From an uncultured Spirochaetaceae bacterium (GTDB lineage: Bacteria > Spirochaetota > Spirochaetia > Sphaerochaetales > Sphaerochaetaceae): a stretch of DNA of 64,000 bases. The notes below the pieces were generated by a model, which made no database searches, was not told the DNA's origin, and saw only the letters and a program-made list of their open reading frames with translations. Positions within the stretch are counted from its first letter, which is position 1, and each line of letters opens with the position of its first letter. The translations under genes were made by a program, and so were the position numbers. The DNA lies in the NCBI GenBank assembly GCA_944389505.1, contig CALXMP010000004.1, positions 124,001 to 188,000 on the forward strand, given 5' to 3'. Positions 59,663 to 64,000 of the stretch are shown in pieces.

Positions 59663-59953
59663 ATGACTGCAAGCAGTTCGGATATAATTATCTATTTTAA
59701 AATAGACTATTCTAAAATAGAGTATTTTAGGAGTCCAAATACAAAGCGCAGGGATTCATTCGATGTCGATGAGGCCAAGTATCTGTCATCTGCCCTATCT
59801 GAAAAGCTTATGGAAGAGGAAATCGGAAAGATCAAGGCAATTGAGGGAATAAGGATAGGAAGAATTGGCTTCGTCTCATTCTCTGGATTCGAGAAGGAAA
59901 TCGATGGCATTGATGAGATACCAGGAGAAGAACTGTATAGAGAGCTGCCGTGA
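59663..59953 (+). CDS. Doubtful ORF, possible ATPase C-terminal fragment
   Basis: A 96-residue reading frame from ATG 59663 (or 108 residues from 59627). The middle to end (about SFDVDEAKYLSSALSEK through IGFVSFSGFEKEI and EELYREL) loosely resembles the C-terminus of AAA-type ATP-binding proteins common in gut anaerobes. No Shine-Dalgarno sequence is seen, and its N-terminal part is encoded by the 15-bp palindromic repeats. A TATAAT (59683-59688) would start transcription inside it. It may be a gene remnant. Confidence 0.3.
   Translation: MTASSSDIIIYFKIDYSKIEYFRSPNTKRRDSFDVDEAKYLSSALSEKLMEEEIGKIKAIEGIRIGRIGFVSFSGFEKEIDGIDEIPGEELYRELP
59687..59715 (-). promoter_or_regulatory. Candidate pyr operon promoter
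   Basis: Minus strand: -35 TTAGAA (59715-59710), 17-bp spacer, -10 GATAAT (59692-59687). It implies a leader of about 255 nt that contains the leader ORF and attenuator. On the plus strand TATAAT at 59683-59688 overlaps it. Confidence 0.5.
59692..59733. repeat. Tandem 15-bp palindromic repeats
   Basis: CTATTTTAAAATAG (59692-59705, a perfect 14-bp palindrome) is repeated 15 bp on as CTATTCTAAAATAG (59707-59720), and a degenerate third copy GTATTTTAGGAG starts at 59722. They cover the candidate pyr promoter and could be a regulator-binding array. Confidence 0.6.
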
Positions 59954-59989
59954 ACCAAGGACGGCCATACGGCCTTCATCCATGCACAA

Positions 59990-60009
59990 AGCAGGACCGA
60001 AGTCCTGCT
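59990..60009. terminator. Hairpin terminator between convergent genes
   Basis: AGCAGGAC-CGAA-GTCCTGCT, a perfect 8-bp stem. On the minus strand the loop reads TTCG and is followed by TTTGTGC, fitting the HAD-RidA transcript. Confidence 0.7.
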
Positions 60010-60073
60010 CTCTATCGATTGATGTATGCTGTCGGTTCGATTTTTGCGACAGCTCATTTCCTGAGGGGCTTAA

Positions 60074-61093
60074 TCAGACAAGCGCTATGACCTCAATCTC
60101 CACCTGGACATCCTTCGGAAGCTTGCCAACCTGTACAGCAGAGCGCGCAGGAAGGACAGGAGAGGACTTGAATGCCTCTGCATATACCTCGTTCACTGCA
60201 CCGAAATCATCCATGCTCTTAAGGAATACAGTGGCCTTCACGACCTTTGTGATATCCGTGCCAGCAGCCTTGAGAACCTCATTTATATTCTTAAAAACCT
60301 GCTTTGCCTGATCTGCAGCACTGCCCTCGACAACATTGCCCGTTGCTGGATCAATTGGGATCTGGCCAGATGCGAATACCATTCCGCCGGCTTTCACGGC
60401 CTGGCTGTAAGGTCCGATTGCGGCAGGTGCCGACTTTGTCTCGATTTTCTCTATCATTTCAACTCCTTCAGGAAAAAGCACCCGGAGTATCCCTTCTGGG
60501 GAATCCGCATACCCCTCCCCTTTTCTGAATCCGAATCCATATCCGACACCGATGAAACCGGTACCGGCATCCAACGCCCCGCCCCTGTCTGTCTCGGTAT
60601 CGCCAACCATCACAGCTTCCTCAGGCAATATTCCGAGATCAGCAATCGCAAGTTTTATTATATCGCTCTTTGTCCTGGTTTCCACCTCATTCGATCCGCG
60701 GACGGTGTCAAAAAGAGAAAGAATGCCGAGATTATCAAGGCATTGCTTTACAAGCACCTCACCCTTGAATGTAGCGACAGCTAGCTTGATGCCCTTTGCC
60801 TTAAGCTCCGCAAGAAGCTTCTCCATGCCTGGATAAAGGGACATCATATGCATCCCTTTCCGCCTGTACTCCTCCCTGTAGATTGCTACGGCAGGATCGA
60901 GAAGAGCCTCTTCAAGGCCGAAAGCAACGGAGAAGCACATTCTCAGAGGCGGGCCGATGAAGCGCCTGAGCTCCTCATCGGTATACTCACGTTCTATACC
61001 GAGCTTTCTTACAGTATAGAGCGCTGTATGGAATATTCCCGGGGAGGAATCGGCAAGGGTCCCATCGAAATCAAAGAGAACTGCCTTAACCAT
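60074..61093 (-). CDS. In-frame fusion of a HAD phosphatase and RidA (enamine/imine deaminase)
   Basis: A 339-residue reading frame with two complete domains. Residues 1-210 are a HAD phosphatase: AVLFDFDGTLADS, cap, AVATFKGEVLVK, VMVGDTETDRGGALDAG. Residues 213-339 are RidA: MIEKIETKSAPAAIGPYSQAV, the VFASGQIPIDPATGNVV site, and the arginine and glutamate of PARSAVQVGKLPKDVQVEIE. No stop separates them. An AAGGAG (60468-60463) sits 5 nt before the Met213 codon (60457), so free RidA may also be made. Overlaps the upstream IMPase by 8 bp. Confidence 0.88.
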   Translation of the reverse strand: MVKAVLFDFDGTLADSSPGIFHTALYTVRKLGIEREYTDEELRRFIGPPLRMCFSVAFGLEEALLDPAVAIYREEYRRKGMHMMSLYPGMEKLLAELKAKGIKLAVATFKGEVLVKQCLDNLGILSLFDTVRGSNEVETRTKSDIIKLAIADLGILPEEAVMVGDTETDRGGALDAGTGFIGVGYGFGFRKGEGYADSPEGILRVLFPEGVEMIEKIETKSAPAAIGPYSQAVKAGGMVFASGQIPIDPATGNVVEGSAADQAKQVFKNINEVLKAAGTDITKVVKATVFLKSMDDFGAVNEVYAEAFKSSPVLPARSAVQVGKLPKDVQVEIEVIALV

Positions 61094-61859
61094 TTATGCA
61101 CCCCATCATCGCCTCATGGGCAGATGCAGAGGAAGCTGCGATCTCAATCCAGTCCTCATCCTCCGTAAGAAGCGTGACAGAACCTCCCGCTTCCCTGACT
61201 ATCACTATACCGGCAGCGCAGTCATAGATATGGAGACCGAGCTCATAGTACATGCTGACCCTGCCAGATGCTACATAGCAAAGGGATATAGCGGCAGATC
61301 CAAGGGATCTCATATCCGATATAACGTAATAGAACCGCTCCATCCTTTCCATATATTCACGCAGGTATCTATGATGCCTGTGAGGAGGCACAAGGATTGC
61401 AAGGGTCTCCTTCAGTGGCGTGGTCTCATCTGTATGGATTCTCTTCCCATTCAGCCATGCGCCCTCTCCTCTGAATGCTGAGAACTCCTCGTTCTGCCTG
61501 GGGACCATGACTATACCGAAGGCAAGCCCATCCTCATCCTCGAATGCGACAGAGATCGTATAATCCGGGAAGGATGCCATGAAATCGACAGTCCCGTCTA
61601 TCGGATCGATTATCCAGCGGCAGCGGCTCTCTCCATGCGTCCCGGATTCCTCTCCAAGGAACGAATCCTCAGGGAACTTCCCTGAAAGGGCTGACAGGAT
61701 AAGGCGCTCGCACTCCTTATCGGCAGATGTGACATAGTCATTCTCCGCCTTCGCGGTTATTGACGACCTCAGATCCTCATGGGACAGAAGGAAGATGGAA
61801 GCCTGATTGACAGCCTTCCTCGCCTCCTCGAATCTTGCATGGAGCGAAGCGTTATCCAT
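61086..61859 (-). CDS. Inositol monophosphatase-family protein
   Basis: A 257-residue Mg2+-dependent phosphatase related to inositol monophosphatase, SuhB and CysQ. The metal sites are visible as LGEESGTHG and WIIDPIDGTVDFMASFPDY, with the C-terminal DCAAGIVIVREAGGS. Substrates could be inositol phosphates, 3'-phosphoadenosine phosphate or fructose bisphosphate. Its start (59-codon spacing not relevant) overlaps the acidic gene by TGATG and its end overlaps the HAD-RidA gene by 8 bp. Confidence 0.92.
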   Translation of the reverse strand: MDNASLHARFEEARKAVNQASIFLLSHEDLRSSITAKAENDYVTSADKECERLILSALSGKFPEDSFLGEESGTHGESRCRWIIDPIDGTVDFMASFPDYTISVAFEDEDGLAFGIVMVPRQNEEFSAFRGEGAWLNGKRIHTDETTPLKETLAILVPPHRHHRYLREYMERMERFYYVISDMRSLGSAAISLCYVASGRVSMYYELGLHIYDCAAGIVIVREAGGSVTLLTEDEDWIEIAASSASAHEAMMGCING

Positions 61860-64000
61860 CACTTTCCTCTCTGGATAAGCTGTTCACCTATGATGGTGCA
61901 GATCTTCCAGTTCGACGGGGAGAAGGATGATGGCGTTATGACTGTCTCGAACGCATCCTCAAGCTCATAGGAGCTATTGATGACAAAAACAAGCGCATTC
62001 CACTCCTCCCGGTGCTTTGAGTACATGACCGCACCGGCATTGTTCAGGAGCTCCTCCTTCCTCAATTCGTCCCTGACCGCATTGGGCGATGCAAGGATCA
62101 CAGATATCGAGTAATCGAAGACTGAGAACATCTTATCCTTGCCATCGGCCTGCTGTTTCTCCCAGCTTGCCCTGATGACTCTGGAGAGATAATCGAGCAT
62201 ATCGCTCTCGGCGGAAGAGACGAAGCCCATGAATGCGCCTTTGCTGCTGAGATGGGAAGCAATCTCCCCGAGTATTCCATCAAGAGACAATGAAGGAGTC
62301 TCCTTCTCTTCATCATCCTCATCTTCGACTGCTGCAACCGGGGTCTCAGCACTTCCGGACATCACAAATACGCTCTGCCCGTCCTCCGTCTCGACCTTGC
62401 GCACAATGCCCTTGTCGATAAGGGATTCAGTGGTGATCTCCTCTGTCTCAGACTCCTCCTCACCTAAGTCTTCGGCTTCAGTCCCTTCAGGAACAGCTTC
62501 GGCAACATCCTTTGGATCAGGGGAATCAGAGGATTCCACGTCTTCCTGGAAGGACTCATCCTGCAGATTGCAGGGCCCGCTCTCTTCCTGGAAGGATTCA
62601 ACCTGCACGTCTTCCTCTGCAGGCTCATCAGATACCACACCGGAAACCTGAGAAGGAAGAGTATCATCGAATGGAACAGGAAGCACAACCTCGGGCGTCT
62701 CGCTCACATCGTAGATTGGGATCTGGATATCCAGAGGGACATCATCACGAAGAGGATCATCTGCCTCATCCTCCTCGCTCGCCATCTCTATCTCATCAGA
62801 AGGCATCTTCTCGGAGTCCGTTCTGGAGAACTCCTCAGCCTCATCGGCCTCCTTCATGTAAAGACTCTCTTCCTCCTCCGCATCGATCTCCGACTCGGTC
62901 TCGCTCAGAAGCTCATCGAGGAATGAAAGCTGGTCAGGGTCATCCTGAGTGGCCTGGTTATCATACTCATCATCCTTCTCGGCCTCATCGTAGATCTCCT
63001 CAGCCTCGCTCTCCGCATCATCGAGATCCTCATCGCTCTCCTGATCATCATACAGATAATCATCGTCATCGAGCTCTCTTTCGTACTCATCTGCCTCGCG
63101 TTCCTGCTCCTCATCCTTCTCGATGATGTCCTCCGTAAGCTCATACTTATCCTGAAGGGCACGGATTTCATCGGATCTTGAGGAGAGATCGTACTCTGCA
63201 GGCATATCCTCCTCCAGTTCCTTCTCCTTCTCCTCAAGAGTCCTTGCCTTCTCGTCATCATCCTGCTCATCGTACTCATACTCATCGGAGACGCTGTCAT
63301 CGAGCGGCTCATCGCCCTCGGCGGAGTAATCAAGCAGGTCCTCCTCAGCAGCCTCGAAGAACTTTGTCTCCTCATCTGCTTCCCCGAGATCAAGCGTACC
63401 AAAGATGTCGCGAAGCAGACTCGTCCTCGTCTCCTTATCCCTTACTGCCTTGAAGAGATGGTATGCGGATACAAGGAAGATTCCATCGCTTATCTTCTGG
63501 AGATCGGAAAAACCATCTGGATCGACAAAGAGAAGCTTATGCCCGGGCTGTGGCTTAGCCAGCATATCGTCCTGGCGCCTTCTGAGCCTGTCTTCATAGA
63601 ACTCGGGGGAGAGGAATGCATTCACCTCGGTAAGGGAGGATATCACATGGATATCTATCTTGTTCCCATCGAATGAATAGACATCAGGGACGCCGGTATT
63701 CGTGAATATCATCGAACAAGCATTGTAGGCAGCCTCGGTATCCGTAAGATAGAGAGAGGCATTCTCCGCAAGGATCCTTTCCCCATAGAAAAGGATATGG
63801 CTCGATACGAAGGAGTAGTACATGCTGCCGAATCTGAGGAACGGGAAGACCGTCGCAGGCCATATTCCCTTCTTCAGATACTCCATTATGTCGAGTGTGC
63901 CAGGATATACAGAGAGCGTCTCATACGCCTTCCCCGGGAGATCTGCCGCGAACTCCGGCCTGAAGAGATCGAAGTCATCGCGCTGGCCGGCAAGCCTGGA
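61859..64000 (-). CDS. Large acidic protein of unknown function, 5' end missing
   Basis: The frame is open to the right edge, so the N-terminus lies outside the window; about 713 residues are visible. An N-terminal globular part (to roughly 63300) includes FGSMYYSFVSSHILFYGE and VPDVYSFDGNKIDIHVISS. The middle, about 62500-63350, is a long, highly acidic low-complexity region rich in E and D with many EED and DDE runs. A C-terminal domain (about 61860-62300) with GFVSSAESDMLDYLSRVIRA and VVFVINSSYELEDAFETVI follows. Its end overlaps the IMPase start by TGATG. No family was recognised; such acidic proteins may be cation- or protein-binding. Confidence 0.75.
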   Translation of the reverse strand, partial: SRLAGQRDDFDLFRPEFAADLPGKAYETLSVYPGTLDIMEYLKKGIWPATVFPFLRFGSMYYSFVSSHILFYGERILAENASLYLTDTEAAYNACSMIFTNTGVPDVYSFDGNKIDIHVISSLTEVNAFLSPEFYEDRLRRRQDDMLAKPQPGHKLLFVDPDGFSDLQKISDGIFLVSAYHLFKAVRDKETRTSLLRDIFGTLDLGEADEETKFFEAAEEDLLDYSAEGDEPLDDSVSDEYEYDEQDDDEKARTLEEKEKELEEDMPAEYDLSSRSDEIRALQDKYELTEDIIEKDEEQEREADEYERELDDDDYLYDDQESDEDLDDAESEAEEIYDEAEKDDEYDNQATQDDPDQLSFLDELLSETESEIDAEEEESLYMKEADEAEEFSRTDSEKMPSDEIEMASEEDEADDPLRDDVPLDIQIPIYDVSETPEVVLPVPFDDTLPSQVSGVVSDEPAEEDVQVESFQEESGPCNLQDESFQEDVESSDSPDPKDVAEAVPEGTEAEDLGEEESETEEITTESLIDKGIVRKVETEDGQSVFVMSGSAETPVAAVEDEDDEEKETPSLSLDGILGEIASHLSSKGAFMGFVSSAESDMLDYLSRVIRASWEKQQADGKDKMFSVFDYSISVILASPNAVRDELRKEELLNNAGAVMYSKHREEWNALVFVINSSYELEDAFETVITPSSFSPSNWKICTIIGEQLIQRGK

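Noticed and set aside
62512-63126. 204-codon plus-strand ORF rich in H, P, R and S opposite the acidic protein
   Set aside because: It mirrors a low-complexity GAG/GAT-rich coding strand; composition explains its length, and no ribosome-binding site or family is seen.

Overview
The window looks like chromosomal DNA from a host-associated or anaerobic spirochaete, probably of the Treponema/Sphaerochaeta type. This is inferred from gene content, because no rRNA is present. The pointers are a small histone H1-like (Hc1-type) protein, a full Rnf complex, a DctPQM TRAP transporter, a secreted TatT-like helical protein, a BspA-type LRR protein and a fused PyrBI aspartate carbamoyltransferase. Both strands are densely coded with many 1, 4 or 8 bp gene overlaps. 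I see no insertion sequence, prophage, CRISPR array or rRNA. One tRNA (Thr, anticodon UGU) is present.

Layout. 1-8 kb: the 3' part of lon, a U32 peptidase/TrhP-like gene, a GT4 glycosyltransferase with a secreted helical protein, a Wzi-like outer-membrane barrel, a membrane GT2 and the Hc1-like protein. 8.3-11.2 kb: diaminobutyrate aminotransferase and decarboxylase, a two-step route to 1,3-diaminopropane, behind a hairpin-rich leader. 11.2-14 kb: a metal-efflux module (ArsR repressor, stand-alone HMA protein, CadA/ZntA-type P-type ATPase) closed by an 80-bp foldback. 14-21 kb: YbjN-like protein, AroH chorismate mutase, thiamine pyrophosphokinase, DUF1015, TsaC/Sua5, a membrane protein with a long VPVE repeat stalk, a two-gene chromate transporter, RNase Z and DUF2442. 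21.3-35 kb: a tightly packed minus-strand run, rnfCDGEAB, a degenerate GH57 protein, prfB with its programmed frameshift, a PEGA protein, ftsY, a secreted protein and an FtsX/LolCDE-like ABC exporter. 35.2-43 kb: trkA-trkH, a cyclase-family hydrolase, a PanE-like reductase and dctP-dctQ-dctM. 43-53.4 kb: tRNA-Thr, a small lipoprotein, an LRR protein, a methyltransferase, pta, rsmA, a ComEC-like protein, phosphoglucomutase, a HAD phosphatase, RlmI-like methyltransferase and CorA. 53.5-59.7 kb: the pyrimidine operon pyrBI-pyrE-pyrF-pyrDK-pyrC, preceded by what looks like an E. coli pyrBI-type attenuator with a leader ORF. 59.7-64 kb: a doubtful ORF with 15-bp palindromic repeats, an in-frame HAD-RidA fusion, an inositol-monophosphatase-family protein and a large acidic protein running off the right edge.

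How the genes work together. Rnf couples reduced ferredoxin to NAD and an ion gradient, Pta gives acetyl-phosphate metabolism, and TRAP and Trk use ion gradients; together these suggest a fermentative anaerobe. The pyr operon covers every step from carbamoyl phosphate to UMP, with two gene pairs fused. The points most worth following up are the pyr leader, the HAD-RidA fusion with an internal ribosome-binding site, the GH57 homologue lacking its catalytic residues, the unassigned structured element upstream of corA, and a recurring promoter layout that implies leaderless mRNAs.
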